A DNA stretch of 64,000 nucleotides, from the NCBI RefSeq assembly GCF_051020975.1, contig NW_027478167.1:10912001-10976000 (forward strand), given 5' to 3'. This stretch comes from Osmia lignaria lignaria. Taxonomy: Eukaryota; Arthropoda; Insecta; Hymenoptera; Megachilidae. The translations under genes were made by a program, and so were the position numbers. Below are positions 49,838 to 62,847 of the stretch, one piece after another. How positions within the stretch are numbered: the first letter of the stretch is position 1; each line of letters begins with the position of its first letter. The notes under the pieces are model-generated. The model did no database searches. It was not told where the DNA came from and saw only the letters and a program-made list of their open reading frames with translations.

Positions 49838-52800
49838 TTGCAGATTTATCTCAAGGGAAGGGGCCTGACGGACATATTTCGAGATATTTCTTCTTCTTGT
49901 TGTTCTTCTTCTGCACAGCTAAGCTGGAAGTGGCATTTGCAGCTCGCAATAGTGCAGAGATATCTCAAAGAAAGGGGCCACGGTGTTTCTGTATCTCTAT
50001 TATGTTGTTGCGGCTTCGGAACTTTTAAATATCTTGATATATCTCGAGAACTACGCGTCTGATCAAAAAATATCATAGAACATAAAAAGTAAGAAACATA
50101 ACTCTCTACAAAAAAGGTCTCTTAACATTTTGCCATAGCTCGCTTCGTTTCCGAGATATTTGTAGATTTATCTCAAGGGAAGGGGCCTGACGGACATATT
50201 TCGATATATTTCTTCTTCTTGTTGTTCTTCTTCTGCACAGCTAAGCTGGAAGTGGCATTTGCAGCTCGCAATAGTGCAGAGTTATCTCAAAGAAAGGGGC
50301 CACGGTGTTTCTGTATCTCTATTATGTTGGTGCGGCTTCGGAACTTTTAAATATCTTGATATATCTCGAGAACTACGCGTCTGATCAAAAAATATCATAG
50401 AACATAAAAAGTAGGAAACTTAATTCTCTACAAAAAAGGTCTCTTAGCATTTTGCCATAGCTCGCTTCGTTTCCGAGATATTTGCAGATTTATCTCAAGG
50501 GAAGTGGCCTGACGGACATATTTCGAGATATTTCTTCTTCTTGTTGTTCTTCTTCTGCACAGCTAAGCTGGAAGTGGCATTTACGGCTCGCAATAGTGCA
50601 GAGATATCTCAAAGAAAGGGGCCACGGTGTTTCTGTATCTCTATTATGTTGGTGCGGCTTCGGAACTTTTAAATATCTTGATATATCTCGAGAACTACGC
50701 GTCTGATCAAAAAATATCATAGAACATAAAAAGTAGGAAACATAATTCTCTACAAAAAAGGTCTCTTAACATTTTGCCATAGCTCGCTTCGTTTCCGAGA
50801 TATTTGCAGATTTATTTCAAGGGAAGGGGCCTAACGGACATATTTCCAGATATTTCTTCTTCTTGTTGTTCTTCTTCTGCACAGCTAAGCTGGAAGTGGC
50901 ATTTGCGGCTCGCACTAGTGCAGAGTTATCTCAAAGAAAGGGGCCACGGTGTTTCTGTATCTCTATTAAGTTGGTGCAGCTTCAGGACTTTTAAATATCT
51001 TGATATATCTCGAGAACTACGCATCTGATCAAAAAATATCATGGAAGATAAAAAGTAGAAAACTTAATTCTCTACAGAAAAGGTCTCTTAACATTTTGCC
51101 ATAGCTCGCTTCGTTTCCGAGATATTTGCAGATTTATCTCAAGGGAGGGGTCCTGACGGACATATTTCGAGATATTTCTTCTTCTTGTTCTTCTTCTTCT
51201 GCACAGCTAAACTGGAAGTGGCATTTCCAGCTCGCAATAGTGCAGAGTTATCCCAAAGAAAGGGGCCACGCTGTTTCTGTATCTCTATTATGTTGGTGCG
51301 GCTTCGGAACTTTTAAATACCTCGATATATCTCGAAAACTACGCTTCTGATCAAAAAATATCATAGAACATAAATTGTAGGAAACATAATTCTCTACAAA
51401 AAAGGTCTCTTAACATTTTGCCATAGCTCGCTTCGTTTCCGAGATATTTGCAGATTTATCTCAAGGGAAGGGTCCTGATGGACATATTTCGAGATATTTC
51501 TTCTTCTTGTTGTTCTTCTTCTGCACAGCTAAGCTGGAAGTGGCATTTACAGTTCGCAATAGTGCAGAGTTATCTCAAAGAAAGGGGCCACGGTGTTTCT
51601 GTATCTCTATTATGTTGGTGCGGCTTCGGAACTTTTAAATATCTTGATATATCTCGAGAACTACGCATCTGATCAAAAAATATCGTAGAACATAAAAAGT
51701 AGGAAACTTAATTCTCTACAAATAAGGTCTCTTAACATTTTGCCATAGCTCGCTTGGTTTCCGAGATATTTGCAGATTTATCTCAAGGGAAGGGGCCTGA
51801 CGGACATATTTCGAGATATTTCTTCTTCTTGTTGTTCTTCTTCTGCACAGCTAAGCTGGAAGTGGCATTTGCAGCTCGCAATAGTGCAGAGTTACCTCTC
51901 AGAAAGGGGCCACGGTGTTTCTGTATCTCTATTATGTTGGTGCCGCTTCGGAACTTTTAAATATCTGGATATATCGCGAGAACTACGCATCTGATCAAAA
52001 AATATCATAGAACATAAAAAGTAGGAAACTTAATTCTCTACAAAAAAGGTCTCTTAACATTTTGCCATAGCTCGCTTCGTTTCCGAGATATTGGCAGATT
52101 TATCTCAAGGAAAGGGGTCTGACGGACATATTTCGAGATATTTCTTCTTCTTGTTGTTCTTCTTCTGCACAGCTAAGCTGGAAGTGGCATTTGCAGCTCG
52201 CAGTAGTGCAGAGTTATCTCAAAGAAAGGGGCCACGGTGTTTCTGTATCTCTATTATGTTGGTGCGGCTTCGGAACTTTTAAATATCTTGATATATCTCG
52301 AGAACTACGCATCTGATCAAAAAATATCGTAGAATATAAAAAGTAGGAAACTTAATTCTCTACAAAAAAGGTCTCTCAACATTTTGCCATAGCTCGCTTG
52401 GTTTCCGAGATATTTGCAGATTTATCTCAAGGGAAGGGGCCTGACGGACATATTTCGAGATATTTCTTCTTCTTGTTGTTCTTCTTCTGCACAGCTAAGC
52501 TGGAAGTGGCATTTGCAGCTCGCAATAGTGCAGAGTTACCTCAAAGAAAGGGGCCACGGTGTTTCTGTATCTCTACTATCTTGGTGCCGCTTCGGAACTT
52601 TTAAATATCTGGATATATCTCGAGAACTACGCATCTGATCAAAAAATATCATAGAACATAAAAAGTAGGAAACTTAATTCTCTACAAAAAAGGTCTCTTA
52701 ACATTTTGCCATAGCTCGCTTCGTTTCCGAGATATTTGCCGATTTATCTCAATGGAAGGGGCCTGACGGGCATATTTCGAGATATTTCTTCTTCTTGTTG

Positions 52801-53701
52801 TTCTTCTTCTGCACAGCTAAGCTGGAAGTGGCATTTGCAGCGCGCAATAGTGCAGAGTTATCTCAAAGAAAGGGGCCACGGTGTTTCTGTATCTCTATTA
52901 TGTTGGTGCGGCTTCGGAACTTTTAAATATCTTGATATATCTCGAGAACTACGCGTCCGATCAAAAAATATCATGGAAGATAAAAAGTAGAAAACTTAAT
53001 TCTCTACAGAAAAGGTCTCTCAACATTTTGCCATAGCTCGCTTCGTTTCCGAGATATTTGCAGATTTATCTCAAGGGAGGGGTCCTGACGGACATATTTC
53101 GAGATATTTCTTCTTCTTGTTCTTCTTCTTCTGCACAGCTAAGCTGGAAGTGGCATTTGCAGCGCGCAATAGTGCAGAGTTATCTCAAAGAAAGGGGCCA
53201 CGGTGTTTCTGTATCTCTATTATGTTGGTGCGGCTTCGGAACTTTTAAATATCTTGATATATCTCGAGAACTACGCATCCGATCAAAAAATATCATAGAA
53301 CATAAAAAGTAGGAAACTTAATTCTCTACAAAAAAGGTCTCTCAACATTTTGCCATAGCTCGCTTCGTTTCCGAGATATTTGCAGATATATCTCAAGGGA
53401 AGGGGCCTGACAGACATATTTCGAGATATTTCTTCTTCTTGTTGTTCTTCTTCTGCACAGCTAAGCTGGAAGTGGCATTTGCAGCTCGCAATAGTGCAGA
53501 GTTATCTCAAAGAAAGGGGCCACGGTGTTTCTGTATCTCTATTATGTTGGTGCGGCTTCGGAACTTTTAAATATCTTGATATATCTCGAGAACAACGCAT
53601 CTGATCAAAAAATATCATGGAACATAAAAAGTAGGAAACTTAATTCTCTACAAAAAAGGTCTCTTAACATTTTGCCATAGCTCGCTTGGTTTCCGAGATA
53701 T
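49838..53701 (+). repeat. Higher-order block H3, 12 units
   Basis: Core a-h from 49838, offset 4830 bp (15 units) from H2, then l (52414), m (52736), n (53058), k (53380). Units i and j are absent. Unit a is preceded by CGCTTGGTTTCC and has CATATTTCGAG, and unit h has CAGCTCGCAG; both states are shared with H4 but not H1/H2. Confidence 0.9.
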
Positions 53702-56700
53702 TTGCAGATTTATCTCAAGGGAAGGGGCCTGACGGACATATTTCGAGATATTTCTTCTTCTTGTTGTTCTTCTTCTGCACAGCTAAGCTGGAAGTGGCAT
53801 TTGCAGCTCGCAATAGTGCAGAGATATCTCAAAGAAAGGGGCCACGGTGTTTCTGTATCTCTATTATGTTGTTGCGGCTTCGGAACTTTTAAATATCTTG
53901 ATATATCTCGAGAACTACGCGTCTGATCAAAAAATATCATAGAACATAAAAAGTAAGAAACATAACTCTCTACAAAAAAGGTCTCTTAACATTTTGCCAT
54001 AGCTCGCTTCGTTTCCGAGATATTTGTAGATTTATCTCAAGGGAAGGGGCCTGACGGACATATTTCGATATATTTCTTCTTCTTGTTGTTCTTCTTCTGC
54101 ACAGCTAAGCTGGAAGTGGCATTTGCAGCTCGCAATAGTGCAGAGTTATCTCAAAGAAAGGGGCCACGGTGTTTCTGTATCTCTATTATGTTGGTGCGGC
54201 TTCGGAACTTTTAAATATCTTGATATATCTCGAGAACTACGCGTCTGATCAAAAAATATCATAGAACATAAAAAGTAGGAAACTTAATTCTCTACAAAAA
54301 AGGTCTCTTAGCATTTTGCCATAGCTCGCTTCGTTTCCGAGATATTTGCAGATTTATCTCAAGGGAAGTGGCCTGACGGACATATTTCGAGATATTTCTT
54401 CTTCTTGTTGTTCTTCTTCTGCACAGCTAAGCTGGAAGTGGCATTTACGGCTCGCAATAGTGCAGAGATATCTCAAAGAAAGGGGCCACGGTGTTTCTGT
54501 ATCTCTATTATGTTGGTGCGGCTTCGGAACTTTTAAATATCTTGATATATCTCGAGAACTACGCGTCTGATCAAAAAATATCATAGAACATAAAAAGTAG
54601 GAAACATAATTCTCTACAAAAAAGGTCTCTTAACATTTTGCCATAGCTCGCTTCGTTTCCGAGATATTTGCAGATTTATTTCAAGGGAAGGGGCCTAACG
54701 GACATATTTCCAGATATTTCTTCTTCTTGTTGTTCTTCTTCTGCACAGCTAAGCTGGAAGTGGCATTTGCGGCTCGCACTAGTGCAGAGTTATCTCAAAG
54801 AAAGGGGCCACGGTGTTTCTGTATCTCTATTAAGTTGGTGCAGCTTCAGGACTTTTAAATATCTTGATATATCTCGAGAACTACGCATCTGATCAAAAAA
54901 TATCATGGAAGATAAAAAGTAGAAAACTTAATTCTCTACAGAAAAGGTCTCTTAACATTTTGCCATAGCTCGCTTCGTTTCCGAGATATTTGCAGATTTA
55001 TCTCAAGGGAGGGGTCCTGACGGACATATTTCGAGATATTTCTTCTTCTTGTTCTTCTTCTTCTGCACAGCTAAACTGGAAGTGGCATTTCCAGCTCGCA
55101 ATAGTGCAGAGTTATCCCAAAGAAAGGGGCCACGCTGTTTCTGTATCTCTATTATGTTGGTGCGGCTTCGGAACTTTTAAATACCTCGATATATCTCGAA
55201 AACTACGCTTCTGATCAAAAAATATCATAGAACATAAATTGTAGGAAACATAATTCTCTACAAAAAAGGTCTCTTAACATTTTGCCATAGCTCGCTTCGT
55301 TTCCGAGATATTTGCAGATTTATCTCAAGGGAAGGGTCCTGATGGACATATTTCGAGATATTTCTTCTTCTTGTTGTTCTTCTTCTGCACAGCTAAGCTG
55401 GAAGTGGCATTTACAGTTCGCAATAGTGCAGAGTTATCTCAAAGAAAGGGGCCACGGTGTTTCTGTATCTCTATTATGTTGGTGCGGCTTCGGAACTTTT
55501 AAATATCTTGATATATCTCGAGAACTACGCATCTGATCAAAAAATATCGTAGAACATAAAAAGTAGGAAACTTAATTCTCTACAAATAAGGTCTCTTAAC
55601 ATTTTGCCATAGCTCGCTTGGTTTCCGAGATATTTGCAGATTTATCTCAAGGGAAGGGGCCTGACGGACATATTTCGAGATATTTCTTCTTCTTGTTGTT
55701 CTTCTTCTGCACAGCTAAGCTGGAAGTGGCATTTGCAGCTCGCAATAGTGCAGAGTTACCTCTCAGAAAGGGGCCACGGTGTTTCTGTATCTCTATTATG
55801 TTGGTGCCGCTTCGGAACTTTTAAATATCTGGATATATCGCGAGAACTACGCATCTGATCAAAAAATATCATAGAACATAAAAAGTAGGAAACTTAATTC
55901 TCTACAAAAAAGGTCTCTTAACATTTTGCCATAGCTCGCTTCGTTTCCGAGATATTGGCAGATTTATCTCAAGGAAAGGGGTCTGACGGACATATTTCGA
56001 GATATTTCTTCTTCTTGTTGTTCTTCTTCTGCACAGCTAAGCTGGAAGTGGCATTTGCAGCTCGCAGTAGTGCAGAGTTATCTCAAAGAAAGGGGCCACG
56101 GTGTTTCTGTATCTCTATTATGTTGGTGCGGCTTCGGAACTTTTAAATATCTTGATATATCTCGAGAACTACGCATCTGATCAAAAAATATCGTAGAATA
56201 TAAAAAGTAGGAAACTTAATTCTCTACAAAAAAGGTCTCTCAACATTTTGCCATGGCTCGCTTCGTTTCCGAGATATTTGCAGATTTATCTCAATGGAAG
56301 GGGCCTGACGGGCATATTTCGAGATATTTCTTCTTCTTGTTGTTCTTCTTCTGCACAGCTAAGCTGGAAGTGGCATTTGCAGCGCGCAATAGTGCAGAGT
56401 TATCTCAAAGAAAGGGGCCACGGTGTTTCTGTATCTCTATTATGTTGGTGCGGCTTCGGAACTTTTAAATATCTTGATATATCTCGAGAACTACGCATCT
56501 GATCAAAAAATATCGTAGAATATAAAAAGTAGGAAACTTAATTCTCTACAAAAAAGGTCTCTTAACATTTTGCCATGGCTCGCTTCGTTTCCGAGATATT
56601 TGCAGATTTATCTCAATGGAAGGGGCCTGACGGGCATATTTCGAGATATTTCTTCTTCTTGTTGTTCTTCTTCTGCACAGCTAAGCTGGAAGTGGCATTT

Positions 56701-58209
56701 GCAGCGCGCAATAGTGCAGAGTTATCTCAAAGAAAGGGCCCACGGTGTTTCTGTATCTCTATTATGTTGGTGCGGCTTCGGAACTTTTAAATATCTTGAT
56801 ATATCTCGAGAACTACGCATCCGATCAAAAAATATCATAGAACATAAAAAGTAGGAAACTTAATTCTCTACAAAAAAGGTCTCTCAACATTTTGCCATAG
56901 CTCGCTTCGTTTCCGAGATATTTGCAGATATATCTCAAGGGAAGGGGCCTGACAGACATATTTCGAGATATTTCTTCTTCTTGTTGTTCTTCTTCTGCAC
57001 AGCTAAGCTGGAAGTGGCATTTGCAGCTCGCAATAGTGCAGAGTTATCTCAAAGAAAGGGGCCACGGTGTTTCTGTATCTCTATTATGTTGGTGCGGCTT
57101 CGGAACTTTTAAATATCTTGATATATCTCGAGAACAACGCATCTGATCAAAAAATATCATAGAACATAAAAAGTAGGAAACTTAATTCTCTACAAAAAAG
57201 GTCTCTTAACATTTTGCCATAGCTCGCTTGGTTTCCGAGATATTTGCAGATTTATCTCAAGGGAAGGGGCCTGACGGACATATTTCGAGATATTTCTTCT
57301 TCTTGTTGTTCTTCTTCTGCACAGCTAAGCTGGAAGTGGCATTTGCAGCTCGCTATAGTGCAGAGTTACCTCAAAGAAAGGGGCCACGGTGTTTCTGTAT
57401 CTCTACTATCTTGGTGCCGCTTCGGAACTTTTAAATATCTGGATATATCTCGAGAACTACGCATCTGATCAAAAAATATCATAGAACATAAAAAGTAGGA
57501 AACTTAATTCTCTACAAAAAAGGTCTCTTAACATTTTGCCATAGCTCGCTTCGTTTCCGAGATATTTGCCGATTTATCTCAATGGAAGGGGCCTGACGGG
57601 CATATTTCGAGATATTTCTTCTTCTTGTTGTTCTTCTTCTGCACAGCTAAGCTGGAAGTGGCATTTGCAGCGCGCAATAGTGCAGAGTTATCTCAAAGAA
57701 AGGGGCCACGGTGTTTCTGTATCTCTATTATGTTGGTGCGGCTTCGGAACTTTTAAATATCTTGATATATCTCGAGAACTACGCGTCCGATCAAAAAATA
57801 TCATGGAAGATAAAAAGTAGAAAACTTAATTCTCTACAGAAAAGGTCTCTCAACATTTTGCCATAGCTCGCTTCGTTTCCGAGATATTTGCAGATTTATC
57901 TCAAGGGAGGGGTCCTGACGGACATATTTCGAGATATTTCTTCTTCTTGTTCTTCTTCTTCTGCACAGCTAAGCTGGAAGTGGCATTTGCAGCGCGCAAT
58001 AGTGCAGAGTTATCTCAAAGAAAGGGGCCACGGTGTTTCTGTATCTCTATTATGTTGGTGCGGCTTCGGAACTTTTAAATATCTTGATATATCTCGAGAA
58101 CTACGCATCCGATCAAAAAATATCATAGGACATAAAAAGTAGGAAACTTAATTCTCTACAAAAAAGGTCTCTCAACATTTTGCCATAGCTCGCTTCGTTT
58201 CCGAGATAT
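53702..58209 (+). repeat. Higher-order block H4, 14 units, end of the block series
   Basis: Core a-h from 53702, offset 3864 bp (12 units) from H3. Tail: i (56278), i (56600), k (56922), l (57244), m (57566), n (57888). From 58210 the units are a different family (GTGCACAG, GCTCGGAATAG) and no further core copy follows. The unit at 56600 has AGGGCCCACGG instead of AGGGGCCACGG. Confidence 0.9.
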
Positions 58210-59950
58210 TTGCAGATATATCTCAAGGGAAGGGGCCTGACGGACATATTTCGAGATATTTCTTCTTCTTGTTGTTCTTCTTCTGCACAGCTAAGCTGGA
58301 AGTGGCATTTGCGGCTCGCACTAGTGCACAGTTATCTCAAAGAAAGGGGCCACGGTGTTTCTGTATCTCTATTATGTTGGTGCGGCTTCGGAACTTTTAA
58401 ATATCTCGCTATATCTCGAAAACTACGCTTCTGATCAAACAATATCATGGAACATAAATTGTAGGAAACATAATTCTCTACAAAAAAGGTCTCTTAACAT
58501 TTTGCCATAGCTCGCTTCGTTTCCGAGATATTTGCAGATATATCTCAAGGGAAGGGGCCTGACGGACATATTTCGAGATATTTCTTCTTCTTGTTGTTCT
58601 TCTTCTGCACAGCTAAGCTGGAAGTGGCATTTACAGCTCGGAATAGTGCAGAGTTATCTCAAAGAGAGGGGCCACGGTGTTTCTGTATCTCTATTATGTT
58701 GGTGCGGCTTCGGAACTTTTAAATATCTTGATATATCTCGAGAACTACGCATCTGATCAAAAAATATCATAGAACATAAAAAGTAGGAAACTTAATTCTC
58801 TACAAAAAAGGTCTCTTAACATTTTGCCATAGCTCGCTTCGTTTCCGAGATATTTGCAGATTTATCTCAAGGGAAGGGGCCTAACGGACATATTTCGAGA
58901 TATTTCTTCTTCTTGTTGTTCTTCTTCTGCACAGCTAAACTGGAAGTGGCATTTCCAGCTCGCAATAGTGCAGAGTTATCTCAAAGAGAGGGGCCACGGT
59001 GTTTCTGTATCTCTATTATGTTGGTGCGGCTTCGGAACTTTTAAATATCTTGATATATCTCGAGAACTACGCATCTGATCAAAACATATCATAGAACATG
59101 AAAAGTAGGAAACTTAATTCTCTACAAAAAAGGTCTCTTAACATTTTGCCATAGCTCTCTTCGTTTCCGAGATATTTGCAGATTTATCTCAAGGGAAGGG
59201 GCCTGACGGACATATTTCGAGATATTTCTTCTTCTTGTTGTTCTTCTTCTGCACAGCTAAGCTGGAAGTGGCATTTGCGGCTCGCACTAGTGCACAGTTA
59301 TCTCAAAGAAAGGGGCCACGGTGTTTCTGTATCTCTATTATGTTGGTGCGGCTTCGGAACTTTTAAATATGTCGATATATCTCGAAAACTACGCTTCTGA
59401 TCAAAAAATATCATGGAACATAAATTGTAGGAAACATAATTCTCTACGAAAAAGGTCTCTTAACATTTTGCCATAGCTCGCTTCGTTTCCGAGATATTTG
59501 CAGATATATCTCAAGGGAAGGGGCCTGACGGACATATTTCGAGATATTTCTTCTTCTTGTTGTTCTTCTTCTGCACAGCTAAGCTGGAAGTGGCATTTAC
59601 AGCTCGGAATAGTGCAGAGTTATCTCAAAGAAAGGGGCCACGGTGTTTCTGTATCTCTATTATGTTGGTGCGGCTTCGGAACTTTTAAATATCTTGATAT
59701 ATCTCGAGAACTACGCATCTGATCAAAAAATATCATAGAACATAAAAAGTAGGAAACTTAATTCTCTACAAAAAACGTCTCTTAACATTTTGCCATAGCT
59801 CGCTTCGTTTCCGAGATATTTGCAGATTTATCTCAAGGGAAGGGGCCTGACGGACATATTTCGAGATATTTCTTCTTCTTGTTGTTCTTCTTCTGCACAG
59901 CTAAGCTGGAAGTGGCATTTGCGGCTCGCACTAGTGCAGAGTTATCTCAA
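58210..59950 (+). repeat. Mixed units after the block series
   Basis: Units at 58210, 58532, 58854, 59176, 59498 and most of 59820. The units at 58532 and 59498 carry CAGCTCGGAATAG, a marker confined to this last part of the window (also 60464 and 63362). The units at 58210 and 59176 have GTGCACAG and CATGGAACATAAATTG; 58210/58532 and 59176/59498 form a three-unit-offset pair (966 bp). Confidence 0.83.
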
Positions 59951-61102
59951 AGAAAGGGGCCACGGTGTTTCTGTATCCCTATTATGTTGGTGCGGCTTCG
60001 AAACTTTTAAATATCTCGATATATCTCGAGAACTACGCTTCTGATCAAAAAATATCATAGAACATAAATTGTAGGAAACATAATTCTCTACAAAAAACGT
60101 CTCTTAACATTCTGCCATAGCTCGCTTCGTTTCCGAGATATTTGCAGATTTATCTCAAGGGAAGGGGCCTGACGGACATATTTCGAGATATTTCTTCTTC
60201 TTGTTGTTCTTCTTCTGCACAGCTAAGCTGGAAGTGGCATTCGCGGCTCGCACTAGTGCAGAGTTATCTCAAAGAAAGGGGCCACGGTGTTTCTGTATCC
60301 CTATTATGTTGGTGCGGCTTCGGAACTTTTAAATATCTCGATATATCTCGAGAACTACGCTTCTGATCAAAAAATATCATAGAACATAAATTGTAGGAAA
60401 CATAATTCTCTACAAAAAAGGTCTCTTAACATTTTGCCATAGCTCGCTTCGTTTCCGAGATATTTGCAGATATATCTCAAGGGAAGGGGCCTGACGGACA
60501 TATTTCGAGATATTTCTTCTTCTTGTTGTTCTTCTTCTGCACAGCTAAGCTGGAAGTGGCATTTACAGCTCGGAATAGTGCAGAGTTATCTCAAAGAGAG
60601 GGGCCACGGTGTTTCTGTATCTCTATTATGTTGGTGCGGCTTCGGAACTTTTAAATATCTCGATATATCTCGAGAACTACGCGTCTGATCAAAAAATATC
60701 ATAGAACATAAAAAGTAGGAAACTTAATTCTCTACAAAAACGGTCTCTTAACATTTTGCCATAGCTCGCTTCGTTTCCGAGATATTTGCAGATATATCTC
60801 AAGGGAAGGGGCCTGACGGACATATTTCGAGATATTTCTTCTTCTTGTTGTTCTTCTTCTGCACAGCTAAGCTGGAAGTGGCATTTGCGGCTCGCACTAG
60901 TGCACAGTTATCTCAAAGAAAGGGGCCACGGTGTTTCTGTATCTCTATTATGTTGGTGCGGCTTCGGAACTTTTAAATATCTCGATATATCTCGAAAACT
61001 ACGCTTCTGATCAAAAAATATCATAGAACATAAATTGTAGGAAACATAATTCTCTACAAAAAAGGTCTCTTAACATTTTGCCATAGCTCGCTTCGTTTCC
61101 GA
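59950..61102 (+). repeat. Duplicated segment, first copy (partner about 62848-64000)
   Basis: Matches 62848-64000 at an offset of 2898 bp (nine units). Shared markers: CATTCTGCCATAG, GCATTCGCGGCTCGCAC, CAGCTCGGAATAG with AAGAGAGGGG, CTACGCGTCTG and AAAAACGGTCTC. One visible difference is A at 60001 (TTCGAAAC) against G at 62899. The left end is approximate. Confidence 0.85.
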
Positions 61103-62847
61103 GATATTTGCAGATTTATCTCAAGGGAAGGGGCCTGACGGACATATTTCGAGATATTTCTTCTTCTTGTTGTTCTTCTTCTGCACAGCTAAGCTGGAAG
61201 TGGCATTTGCGGCTCGCACTAGTGCACAGTTATCTCAAAGAAAAGGGCCACGGTGTTTCTGTATCCCTATTATGTTGGTGCGGCTTCGGAACTTTTAAAT
61301 ATCTCGATATATCTCGAGAACTACGCATCTGATCAAAAAATATCATAGAACATGAAAAGTAGGAAACTTAATTTTCTACAAAAAAGGTCTCTTAACATTT
61401 TGCCATAGCTCTCTTCGTTTCCGAGATATTTGCAGATTTATCTCAAGGGAAGGGGCCTGACGGACATATTTCGAGATATTTCTTCTTCTTGTTGTTCTTC
61501 TTCTGCACAGCTAAGCTGGAAGTGGCATTTGCGGCTCGCACTAGTGCAGAGTTATCTCAAAGAAAGGGGCCACGGTGTTTCTGTATCCCTATTATGTTGG
61601 TGCGGCTTCGGAACTTTTAAATATCTCGATATATCTCGAGAACTACGCTTCTGATCAAAAAATATCATAGAACATAAATTGTAGGAAACATAATTCTCTA
61701 CAAAAAAGGTCTCTTAACATTTTGCCATAGCTCGCTTCGTTTCCGAGATATTTGCAGATTTATCTCAAGGGAAGGGGCCTGACGTACATATTTCGAGATA
61801 TTTCTTCTTCTTGTTGTTCTTCTTCTGCACAGCTAAGCTGGAAGTGGCATTTGCGGCTCGCACTAGTGCAGAGTTATCTCAAAGAAAGGGGCCACGGTGT
61901 TTCTGTATCTCTATTATGTTGGTGCGGCTTCGGAACTTTTAAATATCTTGATATATCTCGAGAACTACGCATCTGATCAAAAAATATCATAGAACATAAA
62001 AAGTAGGAAACTTAATTCTCTACAAAAAAGGTCTCTTAACATTTTGCCATAGCTCGCTTCGTTTCCGAGATATTTGCAGATTTATCTCAAGGGAAGGGGC
62101 CTAACGGACATATTTCGAGATATTTCTTTTTCTTGTTGTTCTTCTTCTGCACAGCTAAACTGGAAGTGGCATTTCCAGCTCGCAATAGTGCAGAGTTATC
62201 TCAAAGAAAGGGGCCACGGTGTTTCTATATCTCTATTATGTTGGTGCGGCTTCGGAACTTTTAAATATCTTGATATATCTCGAGAACTACGCATCTGATC
62301 AAAAAATATCATAGAACATAAAAAGTAGAAAACTTAATTCTCTACAAAAAAGGTCTCTTAACATTTTGCCATAGCTCGCTTCGTTTCCGAGATATTTGCA
62401 GATTTATCTCAAGGGAAGGGGCCTGACGGACATATTTCGAGATATTTCTTCTTCTTGTTGTTCTTCTTCTGCACAGCTAAGCTGGAAGTGGCATTTGCAG
62501 CGCGCAATAGTGCAGAGTTATCTCAAAGAAAGGGGCCACGGTGTTTCTGTATCTCTATTATGTTGGTGCGGCTTCGGAACTTTTAAATATCTTGATATAT
62601 CTCGAGAACTACGCTTCTGATCAAAAAATATCATAGAACATAAATTGTAGGAAACATAATTCTCGACAAAAAAGGTCTCTTAACATTTTGCCATAGCTCG
62701 CTTCGTTTCCGAGATATTTGCAGATATATCTCAAGGGAAGGGGCCTGACGGACATATTTCGAGATATTTCTTCTTCTTGTTGTTCTTCTTCTGCACAGCT
62801 AAGCTGGAAGTGGCATTTGCAGCTCGCAATAGTGCAGAGTTATCTCA
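61103..62847 (+). repeat. Mixed units between the last duplicated segments
   Basis: Units at 61108, 61430, 61752, 62074, 62396 and part of 62718. The unit at 61108 has AGAAAAGGGCC, the unit at 61752 ACGTACAT, the unit at 62074 CTTTTTCTTG with CTATATCTC, and the unit at 62396 the CAGCGCGCAATAG middle of the i family. No interruption of the array. Confidence 0.83.

Noticed and set aside
39856..58209. H blocks as composite transposons or a tandemly integrated mobile element
   Set aside because: The blocks are made only of satellite units in the same orientation, with whole-unit offsets. No terminal repeats, target duplications or transposase sequence are present.
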